A DNA stretch of 55,945 bases from Candidatus Peribacteria bacterium (GTDB lineage Bacteria; Patescibacteriota; Gracilibacteria; Peribacterales; Peribacteraceae), in the NCBI GenBank assembly GCA_023245775.1, contig JAHFJR010000005.1, forward strand, positions 1 through 55,945, written 5' to 3'. Both the position numbers and the translations under genes were made by a program. Below, piece by piece: positions 49,284-55,945 of this stretch. Within the stretch, counting starts at the first letter, position 1. The number at the start of each line of letters is the position of its first letter. The notes below the pieces were generated by a model. The model worked only from the letters and a program-made list of their open reading frames with translations. It did not search any database and was not told where the DNA came from.

Positions 49284-51707
49284 TCAGGAGTGGTACCGCT
49301 CGTGCATCAGGGAGAGAAATTCCAACATGCGTCGGCGTTCATTGCGTGCGGAGCGAAGATGGAGACCGATGCCGAGTGCTGTGACGAGGAGCAAGCCGAT
49401 GACGAAGGATGGGATGCCACTCTCCGAATTCTCGGGAACATCCTGCAGTTCCGGCCTTGGGTCGAGCGGAGCACCCGCATGACCGAGGAGGTCTGTCGGG
49501 ACAGGGTCACTGCTCCCCGCAACGAAACCATCGTTCGTCGGCGTCCCATGCGCGATCGCTGACAGATCGGACAATTCTTTGCCCGTGACATCGACCGGCG
49601 TGAGCTTCAACTCATAGGTAACGTCACCGATGAGGTCACGCAGGACGAACGACGCAGCTTGACCATGAATCGTACGTCGCTCCGGATACTCACCAGGAGC
49701 CACACCGTACTGCAGAATGTAGTGATCGAGAGGGAGCGATGGGATGGCCGCCCATTCGAGGAGGAGACTGTCTTTGCCAGCGGTAGCCTTCAGATCGATG
49801 CCGAGCGGCGAGGCAGTCGCAGGTGCACTTTTCTCGGAACTTTCAGAACCGTCAGCGGCGATGGCCGTGAGAGAGAATTGGTACGTTTTTCCAAGGGAAA
49901 GGTCTCGGATGACAGCCGAGGTCACAGGTTTCTTCGTGCCGATGCTGTAGACATAGTTCGTAGGCTCTTCCTGCGGGGCAATGTAGATCTTGTACTCGGT
50001 GAGTGGCACACCGGTGATCGCCTCCCATTGGACGAGGACAGCGGCCCTCTGCCCCTCGGCTTTCACCTGCTGCACGACGGGCACTGTTGCCGGTTTCACC
50101 GTCCACTTGATGAGCATCGTCGAGGTATTGTCCGTAGCATCTTTTGCCGTGATGGTCGTATCGTAGACAGCATCTTTCGGCGGTGCGTTCAACGAACCTC
50201 GATAGAGACCTGTTCCACCTGCATCCTCCGTAAGCGTGATCGTCTGAGTATCGATGGCCGCAACGACCGAGGCGAGGCCCGGTTCGGATTGCACGGCGAT
50301 CTTGGCAGGTTGTCCGGCTTTCGGTTCCACGGGGTCGAAGGTGATCGTAGAGATCGTTGGCGGCTCAGAGTCGATGAGGATGTGTACAGGATCGGATTCG
50401 TATGATCCGTTCTCACTCGTCACGAAGAGCGTCACTTCCTTATCTGCCGCATTGATCGGCACGCTGATGCGGAAGACGCCCTCCTGATCACTCGAACCAT
50501 TCGTCAGATCACTTCCCCCCTTGACTCGTAGATTGATCAAACTGGGTGCATGGCCCTGGAGTAAGACCGGTCCCCCTTTGATCGTCGCACGATCCTTTGG
50601 ATCGAGGATGGTGATCTTCCCACCCGCATCCGATGCGCCGTCACGCAGAACATTCAGTGTGATCTTTCCCGTGAATGTTGGATCCAGCTGATCGGCAACC
50701 TCGATGGTTTGGCTACCACCATTTCGAAGCATGAACGCGAGGGGAACTTTGCGCTCGCCTTGATCGACACCACGCATCTCGATACGACCAATGGTCACAT
50801 TCCTTGGGTCATCTCCCTTCTTCGGGAGCGTCGCATCGGGATCAGAGCTCTTCACCGTGAGCGTCCCGATGTACCCACGAGCAACGTCGGTTCCTCGCAT
50901 CGCGCGAATCGTGACACCGAAGAGTTCATTCGCTTTCACCTCGACAGCTCCTTGGGGCAGCGAGAGCTCGAAGTGGTCGATGACTTCACTCGTCAGATCA
51001 GCCGCAGTAGCCGTCCCTCCCTGTCCCAGATTGGTGAGCGATCCGCGAAGGAACGATGCTCCTACCGTCGGTTGTCCGACCGAGAGAACAATATTCAGCT
51101 TCATCTGCGCAGCACGTGCGACGTCATAGACCGACAGGCTCGATGAACCGTTCTCGGTCGAATGCACCGTCCAGAGGAACCGGCCGCTGTCATCCGTGAG
51201 CTTCGACTGCGGCACGACGTCATCCGTGAGCCGACTTGCGATCAGTGCGAGTGGCCGTGAGGTCACGGGATTGTCGTAGCGGTCTCGAATGGTCGCGGTG
51301 ATCGTTGCGGTCTCCTTCCCATCCGCACGAATGGACGATGTGCTACTCGTCAGCAACGAGTGATCATCATCTGCGCGATCAGCGAGGACGGTGAAAATGC
51401 CACTCTTGCCTGCAATCGTGAAATGGTAGAGTCCTGCTACTGTTGTGACCTTCGAGGGAATCAGTGTTGCGGCATTGCCTGCACCATCGAGAACAATGTT
51501 CTGCGTATAGGCTTGGTGGTCTGGACTGCTCACGGTGAGCGTCGTCGAACCTCCCGCATCACACTGCGATACCGTGATCTCGGTACCGAGACCTGCGACA
51601 GTGTCCAATGCTCCAACCGAGCACGTTCCGGCAGCCACGACACTGGGCACGCTCAGGTGCAGCGTGAGCACTAGGAGGGACAGTGCCGATGGAATCGATG
51701 TGGACAT
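49284..51707 (-). CDS. surface protein with Big-1-like and fibronectin III domains
   Basis: An 807-residue exported protein. Signal peptide (about 5-25, ending PSVVAA), bacterial Ig-like segments including a Big-1-type one (SSIRADGKETATITATIRDR YDNPV), several further beta domains, two fibronectin type III domains near the end (PVVQQVKAEGQRAAVLVQWE; LKATAGKDSLLLEWAAIPSL) and a C-terminal membrane span (SFVIGLLLVTALGIGL) with a basic tail. It is probably an anchored stalk-like adhesin. ATG 51707 follows TATACT by 9 nt (51717-51722) and gives a normal signal peptide. Confidence 0.85.
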   Translation of the reverse strand: MSTSIPSALSLLVLTLHLSVPSVVAAGTCSVGALDTVAGLGTEITVSQCDAGGSTTLTVSSPDHQAYTQNIVLDGAGNAATLIPSKVTTVAGLYHFTIAGKSGIFTVLADRADDDHSLLTSSTSSIRADGKETATITATIRDRYDNPVTSRPLALIASRLTDDVVPQSKLTDDSGRFLWTVHSTENGSSSLSVYDVARAAQMKLNIVLSVGQPTVGASFLRGSLTNLGQGGTATAADLTSEVIDHFELSLPQGAVEVKANELFGVTIRAMRGTDVARGYIGTLTVKSSDPDATLPKKGDDPRNVTIGRIEMRGVDQGERKVPLAFMLRNGGSQTIEVADQLDPTFTGKITLNVLRDGASDAGGKITILDPKDRATIKGGPVLLQGHAPSLINLRVKGGSDLTNGSSDQEGVFRISVPINAADKEVTLFVTSENGSYESDPVHILIDSEPPTISTITFDPVEPKAGQPAKIAVQSEPGLASVVAAIDTQTITLTEDAGGTGLYRGSLNAPPKDAVYDTTITAKDATDNTSTMLIKWTVKPATVPVVQQVKAEGQRAAVLVQWEAITGVPLTEYKIYIAPQEEPTNYVYSIGTKKPVTSAVIRDLSLGKTYQFSLTAIAADGSESSEKSAPATASPLGIDLKATAGKDSLLLEWAAIPSLPLDHYILQYGVAPGEYPERRTIHGQAASFVLRDLIGDVTYELKLTPVDVTGKELSDLSAIAHGTPTNDGFVAGSSDPVPTDLLGHAGAPLDPRPELQDVPENSESGIPSFVIGLLLVTALGIGLHLRSARNERRRMLEFLSLMHERYHS

Positions 51708-51830
51708 ATTCTCTGTAGTATACCAAAAATACCACTTTTCCGCCACGGGGATAGAGGGATCTTTTCGATGTTTTATGTGTGGTGTCAATGGCATTCCGTA
51801 CGGCAGAAAGTCCGTGCTATGATGCTCATC

Positions 51831-52415
51831 ATGACGCATCGAACGTCGCTCACTCTCCTTGCAGCCTTTCTCACGCTCTCCGCGTGTGGATCGACGACAT
51901 CGAAGACCGCCGTCGTGTGTGATCAGCAATTTTGGAATGGAACCGTTGCTGCCTGTTTGCCGAAGGGCTGGAAGGTCCTCTCGCAGGAACAGTTACAAGT
52001 GCTCGGTGTCCCCGAAGAAACGATGGCAGCTTTCCAATTCGAAACACCGCATGCAGGCCAGCTCGATACGGTAGCAGTGACACGCGAACCCCTGAGCCAG
52101 AATCTCGACACCGCCGAATACAGTCAGTCCAATATCCTCGCCGTCTCGGCACTCCCCGAGTACACACTGATCGACAAAATCACCGTCTACATCGATGCGA
52201 AGGAAACGGCCTTGCACATCTTCAGCGCACGCCCGTCTCCCGACCAACCGATCCGCCGGTACTACCAACTCTCCGCCGCAGTCGAGAGTACCGGATACAC
52301 ATTCACGGGTTCGTTTCCCTTGAGTATCAAAGAGAGCGAGGCCGCAGAGGTGCAGTTCATCCTGAAGAATATTTCGTTCAAGGATCCGGTGAAGGCAACA
52401 ACTGCGACAAAGTGA
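51831..52415 (+). CDS. lipoprotein of unknown function
   Basis: A 194-residue lipoprotein: signal TSLTLLAAFLTLSAC with lipobox LSAC, then a compact alpha/beta domain (FWNGTVAACLPKGWKVLSQE; TAEYSQSNILAVSALPEYTL; YYQLSAAVESTGYTFTGSFP). Two Cys in the mature part may form a disulfide. The pattern recalls PsbP/surface-binding folds, but this is not secure. ATG 51831 follows TATGAT by 7 nt (51818-51823). It is divergent from the Big/Fn3 surface gene. Confidence 0.8.
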   Translation: MTHRTSLTLLAAFLTLSACGSTTSKTAVVCDQQFWNGTVAACLPKGWKVLSQEQLQVLGVPEETMAAFQFETPHAGQLDTVAVTREPLSQNLDTAEYSQSNILAVSALPEYTLIDKITVYIDAKETALHIFSARPSPDQPIRRYYQLSAAVESTGYTFTGSFPLSIKESEAAEVQFILKNISFKDPVKATTATK

Positions 52416-52477
52416 GAGAGTTGCTTGGATCATCTCTAGAGATTCTTCGAGGATCTCAGTAGAATCTTTTCGTCAGT

Positions 52478-52552
52478 GGTGCCGTAGCCAAGCAGTAAGG
52501 CAGGGGACTGCAAATCCCCCATGCGCGAGTGCGATCCTCGCCGGCACCTCCA
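52478..52552 (+). tRNA. tRNA-Cys (anticodon GCA)
   Basis: Acceptor GGTGCCG/CGGCACC, anticodon stem GGGGA/TCCCC with loop CTGCAAA (anticodon GCA), T arm GCGAGTGCGATCCTCGC, discriminator T and encoded CCA (52550-52552). Confidence 0.96.
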
Positions 52553-52608
52553 CAGTTGAATTGCAGACGAACAAGGAGCGAAGCGACGCAGTGAGTCGCA
52601 AGATACTG

Positions 52609-52649
52609 TGTCCCCCGAAGCTCCGCCGTAGCGGAGCGTAGTGGGGACA
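52609..52649. repeat. two-stem hairpin after tRNA-Cys
   Basis: Outer TGTCCCC/GGGGACA and inner GCTCCGC-CGTA-GCGGAGC. No T-tract. It may be a terminator for the tRNA or a palindromic repeat; GCTCC/GGAGC words also occur at about 2243-2275. Confidence 0.7.
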
Positions 52650-52703
52650 GTTCAAAACGTCTTGCCTCTGCCTGCACACGTGCGGTACACTTCCCGAAAT
52701 ACC

Positions 52704-53780
52704 ATGACTCCAGCCAAGAAATCGGCGGCCGTTTCAAAAAATCCAAAGGACTACTGCATCACCACCATCGGCAGTCACTCGGCTCTGCAAATTTTGAAGG
52801 GAGCGCGGGATGAAGGTGTCCCGAACCTCGCCATCTGCAAGCGCGGAACCGAGCGTGTGTACAAGAGTTTTGGAGTGGCCGATGAGATCTTGCTGATCGA
52901 TGACTGGAGTGAATGGGAGACGAAGGTTGAGCCGGAACTGATCAAGCGGAATGCCATCATCATTCCCCATGGGTCGTTCATCAGTTACCTGGGACATGAG
53001 CGCGTGCAGAAGATGCAATCCATGTACTACGGAACGAAGGAGATCCTCGAGTGGGAGAGTAATCGGACGATGGAACGCCAGTGGCTCCTGAGCGCCAATA
53101 TTCTCATGCCTCGTGTGTTTGAAAAACCTGAAGATATTGACTGTCCAGTGATCGTGAAGTTCCATGGCGCGGGCGGAGGATTCGGCTACTTCGTCGTTCG
53201 GTCCGCCGAGCAGTTCTACGAAGTGAAGAATCGCAAGTATCCCGACGAGAACGACTTCAATATTCAGGAGTACATCATCGGTGTGCCGCTGTACATTCAC
53301 TACTTCTATTCACCGATCACCGGAGAACTGGAGATCATGAGTTTCGACAAGCGCTATGAGTCGAATGCCGACTCCATCGGTCGCATCAAGGCTGAAGATC
53401 AGCTCGCCGCGAAGATCCATACCAGTTACACGATCGTCGGCAATATTCCACTCGTCGTACGTGAGTCAATGCTCCCAGAGTTCTTCGAGATGGGAGATCG
53501 TGTCATCAAAGCCAGTCGGACACTCCACAATACGAAGACGGGCGAGAGGTTGAAGAAGGGCCTCTTCGGTTCATTCTGCCTCGAGACAATCGTCACCCGA
53601 AAACTGCAGACATTCGTCTTCGAGATCAGCGCGCGCATCGTTGCGGGCACGAATCCGTTCATCGAAGGCTCACCGTACACCGCCCTGAAATACACGGTGC
53701 CCATGAGTACTGGCCGTCGCATTGCGAGAGACATCCAACAGGCAATCAAGCAGGGAAGACTCGAAGAGATTCTGGGGTAG
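52704..53780 (+). CDS. purP: formate-dependent FAICAR synthetase PurP
   Basis: A 358-residue ATP-grasp enzyme that converts AICAR, formate and ATP to FAICAR in purine synthesis, without folate. Family motifs are intact: TIGSHSALQILKGARDEG, CKRGTERVYKSFGVADEILL, NAIIIPHGSFISYLG, CPVIVKFHGAGGGFGYFVV, NIQEYIIGVPLYIHYFYSP and the C-terminal FEISARIVAGTNPF. PurP is typical of archaea, so its presence here suggests ancient transfer or a shared CPR trait. ATG 52704 is the family start; TACACT (52696-52701 region) precedes it by about 12 nt or less. It is convergent with relA. Confidence 0.92.
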   Translation: MTPAKKSAAVSKNPKDYCITTIGSHSALQILKGARDEGVPNLAICKRGTERVYKSFGVADEILLIDDWSEWETKVEPELIKRNAIIIPHGSFISYLGHERVQKMQSMYYGTKEILEWESNRTMERQWLLSANILMPRVFEKPEDIDCPVIVKFHGAGGGFGYFVVRSAEQFYEVKNRKYPDENDFNIQEYIIGVPLYIHYFYSPITGELEIMSFDKRYESNADSIGRIKAEDQLAAKIHTSYTIVGNIPLVVRESMLPEFFEMGDRVIKASRTLHNTKTGERLKKGLFGSFCLETIVTRKLQTFVFEISARIVAGTNPFIEGSPYTALKYTVPMSTGRRIARDIQQAIKQGRLEEILG

Positions 53781-53795
53781 GCTCAGAGGACTTCC

Positions 53796-55748
53796 TCACG
53801 TGCGCTCATTCCAATGCATGAGAACGCGCCTCTCTCTGTTCGCAGTCTTCGCCATCGCACAACCTTCGCGATGCACACTGATCACCCCTGTACGAAGCAC
53901 AAGACCCACCATCTGCACGGGACGTGGCTTCATCGCATCGACGTTGCAGCACTTGGCGAATCGATACGGCATCGTGAGGGGTTGACCCTCAACCCTCACG
54001 AGATCAGTCAAAGAGGGCAGCAGCGCTCCGCTCTTCTTCGTTTTCTTCTGGTGCAGAAGAGACATCTTCCGCGGCACGGCATGCAGGGGAAGATGAGAGA
54101 GAATCGATGACGTCCGTACAGACCCCATGCCGACCTTCACGAGGAGATCCTCCCGCTGTTTCATCGTCAACTCTTTTCCGTGGAAGGAATGGAGGATGCT
54201 GCAATCATTATCGAGGGGTGCAAGTCCACGTGCTTTCAGTTCAGCATTCGTGGACTCGCGTCCTCGTTGCAAGAACTGTGCACGGTGATGCGAGAAGAAG
54301 TACGTCTTCAGTTTGGACCTCGCCGAAGGTGTCACCAGCACCTCGAGCCAATGCAGAGAAGGACGCGCGTGCTTGTGCGTCTGGATCTCGACGATGTCAC
54401 CGTTCTCTAGTGTGTGAGAAATCGCAGCAATCCCTCCGTTCACGCGGGCGGACTTGAACCGAAGACCGAGATCGGTGTGGAGGACGAAGGCAAAATCAAG
54501 CGGTGTCCCCCCCTCCGGCAGTTCGATGATGTCCCCACGCGGAGTGAGCACGTAGATATGATTCACGAGGTGGAGCGCCGTCTGTTCAGTCTCGCCGGAG
54601 GCCGATCCGATCATCTGCTGTTTCAGCAGCACATCACTCAGGTGCATCCTACTTGCAGAATGGAGCACGCCATCATCCTTGCCCTGCTCTTTATAGAACC
54701 AGTGTGCAGCGATCCCATACTCAGCTTCGCGATGCATTGCGGACGTCCGAATCTGCACCTCGATCATCGCGTTCTTCGGAGCCTGAGGCAGACCGATCAG
54801 GCTGGTGTGTAAGCTCTGATACCCGTTCGGCTTGGGGAAAGAAATATAATCCTTGAACCGGTGGGAGATCGGCGTGGCCATACGATGGAGGAGACCCAGC
54901 GTCTGGTAACAGTCAGCCATGGTCCCCACCACAACACGAATGGCGAAAAGATCGGTGATCTTGGAGAGGCTCGTCACACTCTTCGTCTGCATCTTCTGGA
55001 AAATACTGTACGGCTGCTTCTCTCTCGTCATCACATCAGAGGCGATGCCCTGCTCCTTAAGAAGATGCTGCAGATGCTGAGCCGTGCGATCGAGGAAGAG
55101 ACCATCCTCCTCATGGAGCTGTTGCAACTGCTCATGGATATGCGCCGCATCGACCGGATAACACTCGGGGAAAGCAGAACGCTCCAGACGATACTTGACC
55201 GCATAGATACCAAGACGAGCCGCCACTGGTGCGAAGAGTTGCAGCGACTGTCGACAGAGTCGCGATCGAAATGCAGACTTCAGATCCTTCACGTGATCCA
55301 TGAAGAAAGACTCGATCGTGAGAACGATGAGCAGGATACGAATATCATCAGAAATCGATACGAGCATGATCTTCATGTCATCGATCGATTTGCGCCAATC
55401 GCTGGTATGCAGATGTGAGAGAAGGTGCACACGACTCACGATATCGCGCACGCTGCGGCCAAATTCTTCGGAGATGCGATCCAGAGAAGAATCCGGCACA
55501 CGGAGAACGTGTTGCAGAATGCAGGAGAGCAACGCATCTTCATCCGGACAGAACTCCGTGAGCTGCTCCGCCACCGCTACGGCATGCTCGAGGAGCGTCA
55601 CGCCGTTCATCAGATCAAACGACCGGTCACCATAGACCTCCCGCGCATAGTCGAGTGCGGCTCGACAGCGTCCTTCATGGAGTGACGGAAGTGCACTGCT
55701 CAGCCGAGCAAGGAGCGCATCGGTCGTGAGGGAAGCGGTGGGAGACAT
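53796..55748 (-). CDS. relA: RelA/SpoT-family (p)ppGpp synthetase
   Basis: A 650-residue stringent-response enzyme. Order: HD domain (about 25-175), synthetase domain (about 235-345) and TGS domain (about 405-465); no ACT domain is evident. The synthetase is intact: KITDLFAIRVVVGT, HRFKDYISFPKPNGYQSLHT and IEVQIRTSAMHREAEYGIAA HW. The hydrolase motif is degraded: the usual LLHD..ED reads LQHVLRVPD, so hydrolysis is unlikely and it should act mainly as a synthetase. ATG 55748 has TATACT 11 nt upstream (55760-55765). It is divergent from the presumed rplJL operon. Confidence 0.93.
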   Translation of the reverse strand: MSPTASLTTDALLARLSSALPSLHEGRCRAALDYAREVYGDRSFDLMNGVTLLEHAVAVAEQLTEFCPDEDALLSCILQHVLRVPDSSLDRISEEFGRSVRDIVSRVHLLSHLHTSDWRKSIDDMKIMLVSISDDIRILLIVLTIESFFMDHVKDLKSAFRSRLCRQSLQLFAPVAARLGIYAVKYRLERSAFPECYPVDAAHIHEQLQQLHEEDGLFLDRTAQHLQHLLKEQGIASDVMTREKQPYSIFQKMQTKSVTSLSKITDLFAIRVVVGTMADCYQTLGLLHRMATPISHRFKDYISFPKPNGYQSLHTSLIGLPQAPKNAMIEVQIRTSAMHREAEYGIAAHWFYKEQGKDDGVLHSASRMHLSDVLLKQQMIGSASGETEQTALHLVNHIYVLTPRGDIIELPEGGTPLDFAFVLHTDLGLRFKSARVNGGIAAISHTLENGDIVEIQTHKHARPSLHWLEVLVTPSARSKLKTYFFSHHRAQFLQRGRESTNAELKARGLAPLDNDCSILHSFHGKELTMKQREDLLVKVGMGSVRTSSILSHLPLHAVPRKMSLLHQKKTKKSGALLPSLTDLVRVEGQPLTMPYRFAKCCNVDAMKPRPVQMVGLVLRTGVISVHREGCAMAKTANRERRVLMHWNERT

Positions 55749-55780
55749 GGTGAGGAAAGAGTATACCACAAGACTTCCTG

Positions 55781-55809
55781 TTGACATCCCCCATCACTCT
55801 GAGTACTAT
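55781..55809 (+). promoter_or_regulatory. strong consensus promoter (TTGACA-17-TACTAT)
   Basis: TTGACA 55781-55786, 17-nt spacer, TACTAT 55804-55809. It is the best sigma70 match in the window and drives the L10 leader; it is divergent from the relA -10 only 16 nt away. Confidence 0.88.
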
Positions 55810-55815
55810 GCAGCC

Positions 55816-55945
55816 AAGTCCGAAGACCGGAGGCATTAGGCCCTAGGCTGAAGGTAAGCCCTCCCGAGGAGTACAGCAGCGCTCACCCGGCTCCGGCTTG
55901 GTGGATCGTGCCGTGTTCCTCGCTGGTCTCCCGGACGTTCAGGAG
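55816..55945 (+). promoter_or_regulatory. ribosomal protein L10 leader (rplJ autoregulation), truncated by the window edge
   Basis: CCGAAGACCGGAGGC (55820-55834) pairs through GGAGG with CCCTCCCGAGG (55859-55869), with GGTAAG before it. This matches the kink-turn site bound by L10(L12) in the L10 leader family. CAGCG/CGCTG and GAGGA/TCCTC arms follow. The window ends in AGGAG, a probable ribosome-binding site of rplJ. It would repress rplJ-rplL when L10 is in excess. Confidence 0.75.

Overview
The window looks like part of a Patescibacteria/CPR genome, most plausibly Peregrinibacteria/Peribacteria-like. This is inferred from gene content: a short HrcA, zinc-ribbon Cys-rich proteins of a CPR type, two archaeal-type PurP homologues, a competence/type IV secretion-type ATPase, single-copy dispersed tRNAs and mostly single-gene transcription units. 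Base composition is moderate. TGA is used as an ordinary stop (glyA, dgkA, secF), so there is no Gracilibacteria-type UGA recoding. I see no rRNA, CRISPR array, insertion sequence or prophage.

Layout. 1-2.2 kb: partial gene, small membrane protein, frameshifted SGNH hydrolase gene, tRNA-Val(CAC). 2.3-6.7 kb: flavodoxin and a two-subunit 2-oxoacid:ferredoxin oxidoreductase (korA/korB), a decayed duplicate of the korB 3' end, and two small genes. 6.9-9.3 kb: PLP synthase (pdxT, pdxS) and dCTP deaminase. 9.4-12.7 kb: a large unknown protein, a DM13 lipoprotein and a DsbA-like lipoprotein. 12.8-17.4 kb: dnaX, 5-formyl-THF cyclo-ligase, glyA, dgkA, uppP. 17.5-19.8 kb: SLH/Calx-beta surface protein and a HEPN/MNT pair. 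19.8-23.7 kb: two tandem Cys-rich zinc-ribbon paralogues and a small unknown gene. 23.7-31.3 kb: secretion-type ATPase, hrcA, rpmE, gyrA, an unknown gene. 31.3-37.2 kb: rsmI, M23 peptidase, ruvA, pgi, thioredoxin, small membrane protein, nitroreductase. 37.4-39.8 kb: tRNA-Ala(TGC), sodium:solute symporter, a small Cys-rich anchored protein. 39.8-44.9 kb: PurP-like gene, trigger factor, secF, an anchored unknown protein. 44.9-46 kb: repeat element, candidate structured RNA, a 53-codon coiled-coil gene. 46-52.4 kb: TPR protein, unknown protein, PfkB kinase, Big/Fn3 surface protein, lipoprotein. 52.5-55.9 kb: tRNA-Cys(GCA), PurP, RelA/SpoT homologue, and a strong promoter with an L10 leader facing an rplJ gene just outside the window.

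Genes that work together. KorAB would pass electrons to ferredoxin or to the adjacent flavodoxin. PdxST makes PLP, the cofactor of GlyA; GlyA and the cyclo-ligase belong to folate one-carbon metabolism, whereas PurP uses free formate for purine synthesis. DgkA and UppP recycle undecaprenyl phosphate. RelA is divergent from the presumed rplJL operon.

Two window-wide signals stand out. First, a -10 hexamer (TATACT, TACACT, TAGAAT and similar) lies 6-9 nt upstream of about 20 start codons that lack a Shine-Dalgarno sequence, which points to pervasive leaderless transcription; one gene with this signal, and possibly a second without it, appears to start at ATC. Second, the spaces between genes are filled with short repeats: heptanucleotide tandem arrays (GTGGAAA, CTAACCA, TTTCCAT and AATTGTC types) and palindromic elements, some with cloverleaf-like folds. 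Several sit in frame inside conserved enzymes (korA, pdxT, the secretion ATPase) or supply stop codons (korA, dcd, secF, rsmI), resembling the protein-coding palindromic elements of Rickettsia.
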